Below are positions 26,865-39,877 of a stretch of DNA of 64,000 nt, one piece after another. The number at the start of each line of letters is the position of its first letter. The first letter of the stretch is position 1. The stretch comes from Echinostoma caproni (Eukaryota; Platyhelminthes; Trematoda; Plagiorchiida; Echinostomatidae): assembly GCA_900618425.1 (NCBI GenBank), contig UZAN01039631.1, positions 53,664 through 117,663 of the forward strand, read 5' to 3'. The notes under the pieces are model-generated. The model saw only the letters and a list, made by a program, of their open reading frames with translations, searched no databases and had not been told where the DNA came from. The position numbers and the translations under genes are program-made.

Positions 26865-28495
26865 AGTTCGTTCAAAACTTTTGAGCTAATCTGACAGAAG
26901 CAGCACAAAGAAGAATTGTATATTTCCTAGTAACTTATTTAATTGTTACTTGGATCGTCATAAGGTTGTTCATATGCCTAACGTTTCCATGTGCAACACA
27001 TTCAATGATGACACGAATGCCACCCATTAGATGTAGGTTTATCGATCAGTTATGGTGGCATATCACATGAACAACAAACCAAGTCTAATAATGCTCTGCT
27101 AACGTGTTAAGATTTAGAAAACGTTGGGACTGTTTGGCTGAAATGAAATATGGAAGGGAACCAGCATAAACACTGCCAGATTCCCCCAGGTGTGTTTGTA
27201 CAGATGTTCAACCGAATCACTTTGATTCGCTTCGTATCCTGATAGTTTGTTTGTTTGTCAGATTCACACTAAATTAGAAACCTATTTTAGAACATCGCAA
27301 TCATTTAACAACTCCTTGTCGGTCATCAACCTATAATGTCGCATTGAATTACATAGTTTTTGTATTGTAGCCGCAGTTGTCACATTAGGAAAAAAAATAA
27401 GGACAGCACCGAAATAAGAAATACTGCCGCACTTGGCTTGCTTGCATCAAGCAAAACCGAAATCGATTCATCAATAACCTGTAATTAGGAAGTCCATTAT
27501 TGATTAGAAACTTCCAATTGGTAAAGCTGCAGTCAAACTTAGCTGTGTTCACAAGTAAACAGTGCGTGCTATCAATCCCCCTAGGATTCACTTAAACTAG
27601 AGTGGTAGTCAAATTGGCACATGACAGACCACAGATAAGCATTTTTGTTTTTGAATTAATAGTCTTTTTAGGCCGCGTAACAACCACTATAGTTCTTCTA
27701 TTCAGAATGGAACTAACTTGAGGCAGGAGTGTATGTTGAAGCGGACAATGTCTAAAAAATGGTAAGGAGCCCTTTTCTGGGATCAATAGCACTGTGTGTA
27801 ATCTTTGCAAAAATTCACTTTAACAAAGATTATAAAATCGACACAAACAAACACGCCAATGTTCGTCAACTATTCATCCGTCTTCCAGTTTACCAGGTCA
27901 CACTACAAGGGCAAAATGTGCCCTTCATTGTCGGGTTGAAAACACTTCTTTTGTTTCACTGAGACACTTCACATGGTCTTTTGAACATAGTTTTGTCGCT
28001 ATCTTAGTCTGATCGAATTTCAACAGATGTCCAAGCAATGTAAATACTGAAAGCGACAGAGTTACATGCACTTGGGGTTCTATGTAACTTGAACAAAACA
28101 ACACTTTCATGGTTGAATGAGGCAGATAAACCTGAAACCTATCATCCGAATGTGGTTCACCAAGATAGCACGAAAGATGCACTTACATGCGATATGCTGA
28201 GGTCACGTCGAAACAGCGGTCTAAGTATCAGAGGGAGAAAATGATCAAGCAAAGCTTCGGAATAGAAATGATACACGTCCATCAGTTGGCAACGGTTTCT
28301 TTCCCCATGTTTCTTTTATCGATGAATCGTGTATCTTGGACTTGCAAAAATATAGTTTATTGTTTTACCGAAATATAGATCTTCCATTTAGAATGTTCAG
28401 ACAAGCATAAAATTGATTGATTTGAACTGACTATTATTCAGGCTTCATCTTCACGCACAATCCTCAGTTTGTCGGTTAAACCATACATTTGGAAA
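26865..28495. other. unassigned DNA
   Basis: Several 60-85 codon open frames occur on both strands, none with a domain or splice pair I trust. Confidence 0.45.
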
Positions 28496-28499
28496 CACT

Positions 28500-28625
28500 A
28501 GACTCGAGTGTTCCTCCGAGCAGAGCTCAGCAGTAGTATATATCCACCGTTTTATCCGGGATTTGAATTGCGAAACCCACATCGTGGAAGGCGTTTGCGT
28601 TACAAGTGCGCCAATTACAACATTC
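28500..28625 (-). repeat. tRNA-derived SINE head
   Basis: On the minus strand TGGCGCACTTGT (start 28613) matches the A box at about 10 of 12 positions. AATTCAAATCC (start 28569) matches the B box at about 8 of 11. The starts are exactly 44 bases apart. The sequence after the B box (AAACGGTGGATATATAC...) differs from the 31-32 kb SINE body. Confidence 0.5.
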
Positions 28626-31615
28626 TTTGATAAATTTGCAATTTGCAATCATTTGCTGCGATGATTTACATAAAGCCGGGCGCTTTGCTATATCTCATAA
28701 ATGTTGATCATCTATAAAACTAGGTCATAGCAATCTGTACTCACTAAGAGTCACTGTTAGTAAAACAATTGAACTAAATCAGGCCAAAATAACTGGAAAA
28801 CAGGGACAAAATTGCTACTAAGAGTTTGTGCAAGCATATTAATGAGACTGGTAAGTTATAGACCAAACCAGATGAAACAATAACGGGACTAAATGCACAC
28901 AAAACTGTCCGAATCACTAATTACCCTTTGAAAAACACAGTCGGTTTATACGGATCTATTTTTTTAATCTATCACTTTAGCTTTCTTCGTGCATACGTAC
29001 ATCGATGCTGACCAACTCAAGCCAATGATTTTTGGTTGTTCCTCTCTTTCGGCCTCACGTCAGTTAAGTTCGGTATGAATATATATCTGGGAAATCCCAC
29101 TTTCGAGGCTCCAACAACTAGTCAAATCCAGCAGGGATAGACACAGTTTAAATTGAAAGTGAACGAAGGAATGCAAAACAAACCAATTTACCTTCTAACA
29201 ATAATTACCCCATAGATAATGTTGTCAAATAATGGCTTCCAATAGACGTTCGAAAGTCGCAGGAGAGAAGTTCCTAAATCAAATTTTGTATATAAGCCTC
29301 GGATCTCCTTAGTTAACAGCAAAGTGACAGTTTAAATCTGTGAATATGATAACCCAGACCATGACTAAGCTCTCGCTGTAGACGCTGAGAGTATAAGCTA
29401 ACTTGTCTTTACGCAGATTGTGACAATAGTACCTCAAGACAAACTTTCTCTCATGCCTAATATCACACCTTTATTTTCAGAGGTCCAATTGATGTAGCTT
29501 TTAACCCACAAAACCAGACCATCAATACAATAGTCTGTCATTCAGGGTGTGACTTGTATCGTCCTCGCTTGTAAGTCTTGTGTCGTTAGCAAAAGTTAAT
29601 TTACAGATCATGCAAAAAACGTTATGCAATGTATCACGGTAACGCCATTCTTACTTGGTTTATTGCTTTGATCATTGATTTTTGTCGAATTCCGCATATA
29701 TTCAACAAGTTACGTCAACGTAAGTCGGCCAGGAGTTACTAACAATCTACCAAGATCGATCATTTTTTATAGCATTATTCCAAATATGGGCATCCCGGTA
29801 TTTCGAGAGGAGAGTATGTTTTCTGATTACACCTTCGATAACGTTTTCTGTTTCGACACATGACTCAGTCACGATACCGGAGCATGATCATCGTCGTGCA
29901 TCTACCCCCGGGGGATGTGCTTTAGTGATCAACGATGTATAAGCGGACATCGCCAAACACATTTGAGGCATTTCTTACTTCTGAAACGTACGTGACAAGC
30001 CTCAGAGTGCACACTATTGACAATCGTGGTGGGATTTACAGCATGTAGTATCCTCAAAGGAACATTTTTAGAACAGATCAATTAAGCTAAGTAATCAGTA
30101 AAATCGTGTTTTTATGTGATTGTGTTGTGTCATCTTCATACCAAATCTGATTCACCTTTCTGGTTTGTTTACCGCTCAATTGTGGAAGACATAAAAGGGT
30201 TAGTACCTGTCATGCTAATCATTTAATCTCTGAACTTGAGACAACTTTAATTCCTTTCAATTCAAATGTACATTACAGCTGTAATGCGTCAACTGAATAT
30301 TTCCGACTGAGTTGTATCCATCTATATGAAACGAACTTCAGTAAGGTTGGTCAGAAAGGCAGAAGTGCCATTTATGTCTAACTTAGTCCTGAACTCCATT
30401 CAACATTGGTGCGATACTTGGATTGCGTAATGATAATTGATCGTCCGGTGCATGAGACATTTGTTCAACTCGGTAAGGGGAGTATGACTAATTTCTTAGT
30501 GTGTTGACAGTTCAGATTTTATGCGACCGATGTTAACCTCCCCAAAGACTATTGACATCCGGAATATTGTTGATCTCAGGGGGTGGGATGAGACTCGATG
30601 TGTGCTTGTAAAAGCTGAATGTATGTCAGCTGTGTTTTTCATTCGGCTGTACCATGTGCTTATTTAATAAGTGGGCGTATTTCGTGATTTGAGTTACACC
30701 CAAGAATGCTGTTTGCAACAGTTATGAATTAACAATTATCGTTTTCTGTCAGTCAATGAGAAACAGTGGTCAATCAAACGCACGGCGGTATGACGGCATT
30801 TTACTTTAGTTCTGCATATCAGATCACTGGGGTTCGCTCCAGTGAGCACGAGTTATTCGCATGCATTCAGGTGCTAAACAAGACCGGTATGGTTCTGCAG
30901 GTATCGATCAAACTCGAGCGATACCGCGACGCTCATCGGACCACTCCACGCCTCGCGTTTTGCACTTCATGCATGGGAATGCAAACACATATTGCTTGGA
31001 CACCTTCCGAGTACATCGGTTCATCGATTTGGTGACGATTTATGGAGTATCAGTTGCATGATAACGGAGCACCAGTATAAAAATCACGAAAGTTGAACTT
31101 TACGAAAGTGACCTAAAGGCATGGAACGGATATTCTTATTTCATTTTGTTATTTATTCTTTTGCCCTTACTTATTATTGGTCAATTAGTCCGATCATTTG
31201 GGCATGCAGTCTACCAACATAGCAATCGGGTCACATTTGTCAGTTTGTTCCAGTACATGTCATATCGCGATCTTTGACGACCACTCTCGGCTGATCTCAG
31301 TTACCATTCAAATGTAGTCTTCTTTTCGCAAAGGTGGCAAATGAAAATTCCGACAACTCCATTTTGACTATTCTCCATGTTGGTTTCTCCCGGCGTTTTG
31401 CGGCTCAAACTGTAAGAAATCATTCTCGTGCTTCCCTGGGGTCCGGTATGTGCCTCCACGCAGCTGTTTTGCTGAATAATTTCTCCCTATTATGCGAAAC
31501 ATTTTGCTCATGTTTACATCACAAACATTTCTCACATAAGAAACAAAGTAGTATGATTCATGATACCTTCTAAAGCGTTAGCTCTCTTCCTCGAAGTCGA
31601 AACTTCTTGATTGTG
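28626..31615. other. unassigned DNA
   Basis: Nothing assignable was found. A T-arm-like hairpin (CACTGG..CCAGTG) occurs near 30825-30844 without a matching A box. Confidence 0.4.
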
Positions 31616-31619
31616 TCAT

Positions 31620-31826
31620 CCGATTTCGGCACAGTGGAATGAATTCTTCGTGTAAATGAAGCGTGAGCTGAAAAGCCGGGAAGCACTGTACAGCTCTTTC
31701 GACCTTATTGGGGCTCATTAGAAGTGCAGATCCATCGACCCAACTGGGGATCCGACCCGTGACCTCACAAATAGAACGCAAGCATACTACTCACATGGCC
31801 ACCGGGCAGCTGATCAGACCGTTTCT
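31620..31826 (-). mobile_element. tRNA-derived SINE, copy 1 of head-to-head pair
   Basis: On the minus strand the head reads CTGATCAGCTGCCCGGTGGC. The A-box-like TGGCCATGTGAG is followed by a B-box-like GGGTCGGATCC (9 of 11) with starts about 43-44 bases apart. The body ends TTCCCGGCTTTTCAGCTCAC then TTCATTTACACGAAGAATTC. It aligns along nearly its whole length, inverted, with 31990-32215. About 200 bp with an internal pol III promoter and no coding potential is typical of a tRNA-derived SINE. Confidence 0.7.
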
Positions 31827-31989
31827 CCTTTCGAATATACAAGCTAAAGCACAACCAATCTATGCAAGCTTACTGCGAGTATTGATCCTCGCACATCTCA
31901 GTACTAGCCTCCAGGGTTATGACTCGGTTAACAAATTTCACAATCTGAATATTTGTCGTATGAGAGTAAAAGAGGATTTGATTTTTTTA
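31827..31989. other. spacer between the two SINE heads
   Basis: About 165 bases of unique-looking sequence separate the divergent heads. It is the loop of the inverted repeat. Confidence 0.6.
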
Positions 31990-32215
31990 TATGATGAATT
32001 CGTCATCAAAATGAGAAGCGATCTGATCAGCTGCCCGGTGGCCATGTGGGTAGTATGCTTTCGTTCTAGGTCCCGGATTGGATCTGGGATCCGACCTCAT
32101 CTGGGTCGATGCATTTGCACTGCTAATGAGACCCAACCAGGTCAAAACAACTGTCCAGTGCTTCCCGGCTTTCCAGCTCACGCTTCATTTACACGACGAA
32201 TTTATTATAGAAAAC
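31990..32215 (+). mobile_element. tRNA-derived SINE, copy 2 of head-to-head pair
   Basis: The head GATCAGCTGCCCGGTGGCC holds A-box-like TGGCCATGTGGG (11 of 12). The B box is decayed (GGATTGGATCT). The body ends CTTCCCGGCTTTCCAGCTCA and then TTCATTTACACGACGAATTT. It shares by eye well over three quarters of positions with the copy at 31620-31826 in opposite orientation. A plus-strand open frame of about 179 codons crosses both copies and is a by-product of the repeat. Confidence 0.7.
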
Positions 32216-35200
32216 AATATACTTATTCAATAAGACGAACATATTGAGGTTAACTTTTGAAGGTCAGTTTTACTATTTGTGTAATTCATTTTCTCCTCAC
32301 TTATGAGAGATTTTATCTAACCAACTTGTAGTCACACGTTTTTTTATCTCATTGGGAATAAAACTTATCATTCATCAGCATGAAGAGAAAGATGTCTTTT
32401 TCCGTCTACTTGGATTGAGCGAAATACACATCCCCATGGGACGAAAATCTGTTTATTTGTGCTATAACACGCCCATTGTTCCATCATCTTCAGCTGTCAC
32501 TTTGAACCTATAACACAGTGTATCCTGATACCCAAGGTGGCGCTAAATCAAATGAAGATGTGAAAGAATGGAGAGTATTGCGATAACAGGTAACGCTGAG
32601 TATGAATGCCTTTTACCGGTTGCTATTGATTTGTAAATAATATACTCTAAATTGAGGTATACCTCTGCTGTAGAGTACTGTCGCACGAGTTCGAATGTAA
32701 CCTGTATAGAAATCCCAAGGCTTTCAGTTACTATGGATTTTTCAATAAATATAACGGGTTATACTTCAAAACATTTTCTCAGTCGAAAAGATGATCAGAA
32801 AAACGTTTTGCGACAGAATTGACCCATGGTTATAAACAAATCTTTGCAATTAGCACCACTGAATGTATATCAGTAGTCTTTTCACGCAGTTCAGCGATAT
32901 TTGTGATTTATCGGAGGAGCGATAACGGCAACCAGATGAAGCAGTATTCAACTCCAATCAAAGCTTGCAGTTAGTGGAACTAGCAATTGAGATAAACTGT
33001 TTTGCATATCAAATGAGAAGTTGATAATTATCAATTTTTCAATCAAATATAATTCCACAACACTGTCGTTTGAAATCTAGGAAAAAAATAATTGAACACA
33101 AGCCTAAAGTGACAAATTTGATTGAAACGTTTTTCTGAGAATTTACACATATATGATGTTCATTCATTGTGGGTGAGGCACACGACCTAACAGTTGTCCC
33201 CATTGGTTACTACAAGCCTGCATAGAAATACAAACAAGGACCGAATAACATCAGTTATGTGGCATATGAACTCTCGCAAAACTCAAATGTGGGAATCTCC
33301 ATGTTGTTTTAGTGACAGTGGTATCAGTCGACTGCATGAATTGAAGTTCAGGAACACGTGGCCTGATTAAATATATAATCCGTGATAGTGGAACATGTGA
33401 TTTGTAGTTGAACGAAATTGAAAACAAGCATCTATCCGCCGAACGGATCAAACACGCACATGACCGACAAGTGGTTCATCACCTCATCGCAGTTAGATAG
33501 AGAAGGCATTTATATATTATATAAAATAATTACACCAATCGCATGTATGGATCTTATAGCGAACAGTTGATCAATGCTATCTAAGCAGTCCACACATTTC
33601 AGGAAACCGTATAATGAGCCATCTGTAATAAATAATCCCATTATTTGTCCAACTCGCCTTAGAGATATGTTGGTATTTTTACTTGACAGTGAAATCGTTT
33701 TGCTTTTGTTTTGTTTTGCAGTTTGAAAGTGTCGTGGAAACCCGTTTCAACGCCGATTGAATCAACATTGACTGTTTAGGTTGCACGAAATGCCAGTTTG
33801 AAATTCTTGCTAAAATGACAGATCGCATGTCACTGGGTAATCGTTTATTCTGCCCTGACTGGAGGATTTAAAAACGAATGCGTGTTAAAAAGACGAAAGT
33901 CTGGTTAGTTAATTCATTATTTATTGATCTCACCTTCCGGGACGAATTCTGAGTAAGAACACGACTACCGTATTACATATTTAATAAGCCTCTGGCAGAC
34001 AGTGTACCAATATGATATAATCGAAAGATAAAACTTAGGTAATCACAAAAATATTGTGCTCCTTCCTATGTTAGTTCTTTTGTTCTGAGTTGTTGTATTG
34101 TCCGATCATTCTGTAAGTACAAACGTGATTTCGGGAAACCCGTGGCAAGCTTTCGATAAAATAGTCTGAAGTACGAGACAGTAAGGTGAAACTTTGTGTG
34201 TGATCGATTGTCGACCCGTGTTCAGTCAACCTGACCACTACACCTTCAAATGATTTCCAACTCACATTGCAAATCTATTCCTGGGAATGGGATACATCGC
34301 CTCCAACCAACTTTGAATTGGATAATCCTTGAACGAAACGGCTGAAAGGATATCAGGATAGCGTTGTCCGTGTTAAAGCGAATACCACAAATAAGGGTCG
34401 TAAATCATATACGGTGTGTGAATAAAAGATTCCGAAAAAAAAACAGTCAGATTTATTGAACCATATGCGTAACTTATGTTCTGTGATTGGCATTAGTGCA
34501 CAGACAGCCATAAAACCACGACACCGCAAATTCTGATTGAATTCATTTCGGAACTGATACACTTTATTACAACTGGGGTGTGGAACTATTCAGAGGCCGT
34601 TCACTGACGGTTCATAGAACGTATTCACTAGCGTTATAATTCTTATTTTTCAATTTGAACCGTGAAAATCGTACAATATGAATGAAAAAATTTGCATGTT
34701 CCACGAGTAAAAGAATCCAGTAGTAAACCCGGCGGTCACCTGTAGATCAGACGTTTTTCTAAGTCAGTTGGTATCATTCAGAGTAAAACCCCATTTCCTG
34801 AATTATTCAATAAGTTGCGGTGAGATATACCATCTTCAAAATAAGTAAAGAATTAGACACGAGACCTCGTTGGTTTCTGCAGGAATAGATAAGAGCAGCT
34901 GCGCTCTTCTGTCAGGTTATCAATGGTGTAGATGAAAATAAGTGCCATTCCATGCATCTGGTATTACCTACTTGAAATTTACCATGTGTTTTATTTTACC
35001 TCGTTAGATCACATACATATTCAAGAAAAATACATTCCGTGGAACGATTTCGCTAAAGGTGTTCTTAAAATTCACGAAGGATTTATTAGACAAATTCAAA
35101 TAGTCTATTTTCTTTCAAAATGCACTGCAGCTCTCAAATGTGTTTTATGGTTATCGATCGTCAAATTCACGGAGAACGGAAATTGTATGAATTGATCCGC

Positions 35201-35645
35201 TCTTCGTACCATTCACCGGTGCATCTCACTACAGCTCAAACCTCGTTTACAATGAGTGTGATCATGGATTAATTCTTGGCATTAATTTGGAGTGGAACAG
35301 GATTTCAATCATCTATTTGGCTATGATCTCTTCATATTTTGTCAGCTTATAGACAAAACGTTTTGCAAATTATCTATTCCAAATTTGCGAAAATGTAAAA
35401 TTTGATGTGCGCCAAACACTACGTTTCTTTTGTTCCCTGCTTTTAAATAGAAATTACTGTCTTTATAATGACAGTTTACGTAATTTGAAAAGACAATATG
35501 AAATAAAATATAACACAACAAGGGCAAAATGTAGACATAACAAAAAAAATTTCTTGAATTATAAATTCAAAGTCAAAAGTCATAATTCTCAATACGCATG
35601 AGATATTTTCACAATTTATTCATTTCTTGATAAACAGCTGGAAGT
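32216..35645. other. unassigned DNA
   Basis: No domain, repeat family or splice-framed exon was recognised. Confidence 0.45.
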
Positions 35646-35649
35646 GTCA

Positions 35650-35675
35650 TATATATAAATATATATATATATATA
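35650..35675. repeat. (TA)n microsatellite abutting the duplication
   Basis: An uninterrupted AT/TA-rich dinucleotide tract ends exactly where the sequence duplicated at 46563 begins. Confidence 0.9.
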
Positions 35676-36506
35676 ATGTTTACTAATTCGTGAGATATCC
35701 AATGCGTCGGATAGGCTTCAGGCTCGGATCTACAGGTGAATTTCGTCTCCGAATCCGTTGCATGTTCACTGTTCATCTACTTCGCTTGGTTGCAGAGTTC
35801 TCACATTAGGTCCAGCATAGTGTACATGGAAAGCACAAGTGGCCGAATCAGACAACTCAGTTTGATCCAACTGGTTTTACTGACTTGTCGGCCATCAGCT
35901 TAGGTGTTGATCAAACGCGTCAAAAATGACTCTTATTTTGAAAGTACATTTAGGTTTCCAATATCATACTTGTATGCTGATAGCTAGGATTAAAAATACA
36001 TTTGTTCTGAAATTTATCTCCCAATTCTTGTTCTTAATTCTCTTCTATTATGGTTTGAATTTACGTGACCTTGAATGTCGGGATGCAATTTCTAGTAGTT
36101 TGAAAGTTACTACACCGATTTGGAAAATATTTCATGCAGACCATCATGGAAAATCATTTTTTCCAATGTATGGCTCGTGTTTCATGAGACTATTTATTCG
36201 GTTGAACACACGTATTCTAATTAGCTTATCATTTTTCATTTGGTGCACAGTAAATAAGCCGAACAACGAAAATTGTCTAGCTTACATAGACTGATAAATT
36301 CTTTGGTTACAAACTACTCCGGCATTATTTCTTATACTGAAATGATCAAAAATATTCTAAAAAATAAAAGTTTACTTTCGAAATTTGACCTTGATGTGTG
36401 CGGCTCGTTGCATATGCGTATTGTGGTGTCAGCATGCCGAAACCGGATCAAACATTCAATAGATTTCCGCAAATAGTTGAAGCTGAGGCAACTTGTTTGA
36501 GAGGCA
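35676..36506 (+). repeat. 831-bp duplicated segment, copy 1 (complete)
   Basis: This starts ATGTTTACTAATTCGTGAG and ends ACTTGTTTGAGAGGCA. It matches 46563-47732 with, by eye, two substitutions in 771 comparable bases (36135 T versus A, and 36385 T versus C) and no indel outside the N block. The 60 bases at 35801-35860 are what the N block replaces in copy 2. A 122-codon open frame at 35926-36294, present in both copies, is hydrophobic at its start but has no recognised domain. There are no terminal inverted repeats or obvious target-site duplications. It is either a very recent duplication or an assembly artefact. Confidence 0.9.
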
Positions 36507-36626
36507 CATACATACGATGACGCATTTCTTGACTATTTCAAATGCTTTTTTGTGAACCTAAGCTCAATTTGTTGCACAATCAACGGAATCTCTCCATCAA
36601 TACATAAACCAAACGGGGGAGAAAAC

Positions 36627-37140
36627 CGATCACATTGAATCAAGACGATGGTTGAATTTGATCACAGCGGAGAACAGACGCACAGAGATACGTTAGCTAC
36701 CTCCATGGTAGTCATCAGTGGAACGTATTCGTGAAACTGGCAAATGCTGTTTTACAGTCAATTGGGTGCGCTCCATGCAAAAGCGATTGTCTCCAGTGCT
36801 CAAAAATGAAGAAGTGCAAATAGAACGTGCACTAGATGAAAGTGCAATACCTGTATGGATTACATAAGTCGTTTTGATTTTTAAATTCGAGTTATGTTTT
36901 TCACTGTTTTTTTGTTTTACAACTGATGTACGAGAAAGAATCATCAAAATCGAGAAATCATACAGCTTAATGGCATTCGGCTAATAGAAACAGAAATATG
37001 AGTAAATATTAGTACAGATAAGTTGCGTCTAATGTAGACCAATATAATAATCAATCCCGTGAATGAGGCCAGAAGGACTGAGCGTCGGGGGGGGGGAACA
37101 AATGTGAAAAAAGTGAGGTTGTTGCACGAGTTTGGTCAAT
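36627..37140 (+). repeat. diverged paralogue of 47740-48730 (part 1)
   Basis: The CCGATCACATTGAATCAAGA block at 36627-36668 matches 47740-47781 at about 80%. From about 36925 the sequence AATCGAGAAATCATACAG...GCTAATAGAAAC...GTGAATGAGGCCAGAAGGAC matches 48535-48730 with many substitutions and indels. It shows the two loci are related beyond the near-identical 831 bp. A G10 run lies at about 37088. Confidence 0.6.
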
Positions 37141-37185
37141 ACCACTATATATATCCTGGGTATTCAGCTATCACGCAATGGAGCC

Positions 37186-37700
37186 TTATGTCGCTGAGCT
37201 CTTTTTGCAAGTGTTGAAACAGGAACCGTGCCTCAAATCCCTTCCTGAACAGTTCATTGGTTGAAGTACAAACGACGTGGGATAGGAGAGCGTTCGAGCG
37301 GTGCCCATTCCCACGACAAATAACAGCGCCAGCATTTGTGTCGATAAGTTTAAAACACAATCGGAAACAGTTGTCCAATACGATGGATTTTGGCTGTTAA
37401 CTGGAAAACCATAAACAGTGCATGATTTCAGTTCAGTGGTATTTGACACACCGAAACCAGGTTGGCTTAAATTCGGCTTTACTTGGGGTAATGCAATCCT
37501 TTGTCCACCTAGGTAACTGTCCTTTTTAGGCGCCCATGACTTTATAGTCACATTGAGATTATGGTCTATAGGCCTCGATGAAGCACTTTGTGACCAGTGA
37601 AATATAAGGCAGACTTGGGAACAGTGATGATTAACACCAACCAAATACAATATCAAGCAAATCAACAACTTTTTGTCGCTTATGAAACCATGGCGTAGTT
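37186..37700 (-). other. unassigned open frame with hydrophobic start
   Basis: The minus-strand frame is open for about 160-170 codons. It begins with a hydrophobic stretch (KKLLICLILYLVGV) resembling a signal peptide and has several NxS/T sites (NVT, NTT, NLS, NCS). There is no ATG at the start, no good splice acceptor and no known domain. It could be a secreted-protein exon or chance. Confidence 0.18.
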
Positions 37701-39838
37701 AGTCAGGCAAGTTAAGTTGTCCTGTACACTATTACTCAGGTCTTTTGTTCTTTCTAATGCTTTCGAAAATTCCAGATCAATCACGCAGACTGTATTCTTT
37801 TCTTCTGCTGCTCTTGACAATTCATCTCTGACAAAATCAAGTTCGTATCACAGGATCACTTCTGCTGGGACGCATGCTAAGCGTTCCTTCGTGGAATCTA
37901 TTACAATTTGCTTCATGTGTTTGTATAACACTGGAAGGATCTTTATATGTCAGTAGGTAGCGGGTTAATTACTTTGTAGATGGGTGGAATAACTCTTTGT
38001 TCCCACGACTGAGAGAGTACAGCAATGTCGAACTGGTGTGTAGCATGTGATTCATCATTAAATTGAGGTTTGCGAATATATATTATCCGCACATCAGGAT
38101 GTATTGTTCCGCAGAGGAAATAGTTTCACTCTTCGGTAGCTTTGCGGTGACAAACGTTACCGTGGGGATATGGAAGAAGATACAACCGGCGATATAACCA
38201 CAAAACAGTATTACCCAGTGCAGCATGATTTGGGCATACCGATGTTTTGGCCTTTCAATTGCTTCTGTTGTAATTCGTATGGCGATCCAGATGCAGCTTT
38301 GTCCCGGTCTACCATACGTGGCTTTCCGAGGATATTCGGCGATCTATGAAGACGCATAGCAACACTAAATAACACTAACAATCTGACAAACGCACATGAC
38401 GAAAGAACTTTTTGAACTCTCATTAATTTGGTATTTTTTTGTATCTTGAAACCTGTCTATTTTGTTGTCCTCAAGTTTTTTGACGAAATAAAGTTTGCCG
38501 ATTATTTCCCTTTTTTCTTAAAAACCGCATTTAGGTGTTCCTCATGAAGCTTAACAGCAGTAAAAAATTAATGACCTGTATAGCCAGATCAGTAATCAAT
38601 CAGCCCCCTAATTTGCAAGCGGATCATCCGGTTTCGTTTATTTGAACAGTCTATCATATAAGATCACCAAAACGTAGGTTACCGTTCAAGGCCTGAGTGT
38701 TTGTTTTGTGTCGAAACAAACGACGGTAGATCAGGTCGATACAGTTTTACATGCACCGTAAAAGCTTGCTAAATTTGTCTAAAGAATTATGTGGGTAAAC
38801 ACTTACTGGCCAAAATCATATCGAATGTCCTTTGCCATTAGCCCGCGTGTAACTCATCATCACTACTGCTATTCAATTCAGTGTTTTCGTCCGACGTGGA
38901 AATGCGATCCCATTCATTCATGAGTGAGCGCGCCGCTGAATCCATATAAACATTTGCCATTGTGTGAACCACTGCAAAAATCGCACGCATTTATCAACCT
39001 AGTTTCTCTTCTCTCTCGTAACAAACTGCCTTTAATTATGAAATAAACCAATAGTTCCCTCACATGAGAACCCCCACGAATAATGGTCACCATATACAAT
39101 GCACACAAAAAGCAACGCTAATGAGATACCATACAAACAGACTATTCTGACAGTCTGCTTTCTAGTAATCTGCATCGTGTATTGAAAATTTGATTTGGTA
39201 AGAAACCTAGTAAGCAAAACCTGCCTTTTGGTAGGGGGAACCGATTTTCGGATTAAAAACAAATGAAAACTCAATGGAGCAATTCTTATATAACTTAGGA
39301 CGTGACAAAAGCTACCTAAAACAAACGTATTGTTCTAGGGATTCAAATTACCTGACGGAGTCATTTAGCAAGATTTGACAGCATACATTACATGCTTGAT
39401 TTCATTGAATCCCCATAAATCTGTCTATCAATTTTTACTCTCACCGTACAACCGGTTCACATCAGTCGAAAACTATTCGAGAGATTAGGGTTTGAGCTAC
39501 AGGTAATCCGAAGAGTTTTGACTCTCCAAACGTATTGGGCTAATACAATCCGTTAATGCAAATGAAAGCTCTGAGGTAGATAATTCAGTTTGTCCAAAAC
39601 TGGCAGATATAATCGCAATAAGAGAATTAGATTTTCGGAAGCTGTTTGCTGTCACAGTTATTGACTTTTTATTTCTGAATAATCCGATCAACTTTATTTT
39701 GTATTGATGACGTAAGATAATATAAGTAATATCCCGTTATCTCTTCATATGCATTTTACTTATTTAGCGTTAGAGAAACAACTCAGGCAAATAGTTTCAA
39801 TCGATGCAATGCTGCGTTAAAATATATAACGCTCGGAG
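37701..39838. other. unassigned DNA
   Basis: No gene or repeat family was recognised. Confidence 0.45.
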
Positions 39839-39839
39839 T

Positions 39840-39844
39840 GTGTT

Positions 39845-39875
<31 letters not shown>

Positions 39876-39877
39876 GA
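39840..39877. repeat. (GT)n microsatellite
   Basis: A nearly pure GT tract, preceded by GTTTGT variants, lies in this interval. Confidence 0.95.

Noticed and set aside
31708..32247. 179-codon plus-strand open frame
   Set aside because: It runs through one SINE in antisense, the spacer and the second SINE in sense. The frame is a by-product of the inverted repeat.
35926..36294. 122-codon frame shared by both duplicated copies as a gene
   Set aside because: Sharing follows from the near identity of the copies. The one substitution inside it is non-synonymous and no domain is visible, so there is no sign of coding selection.
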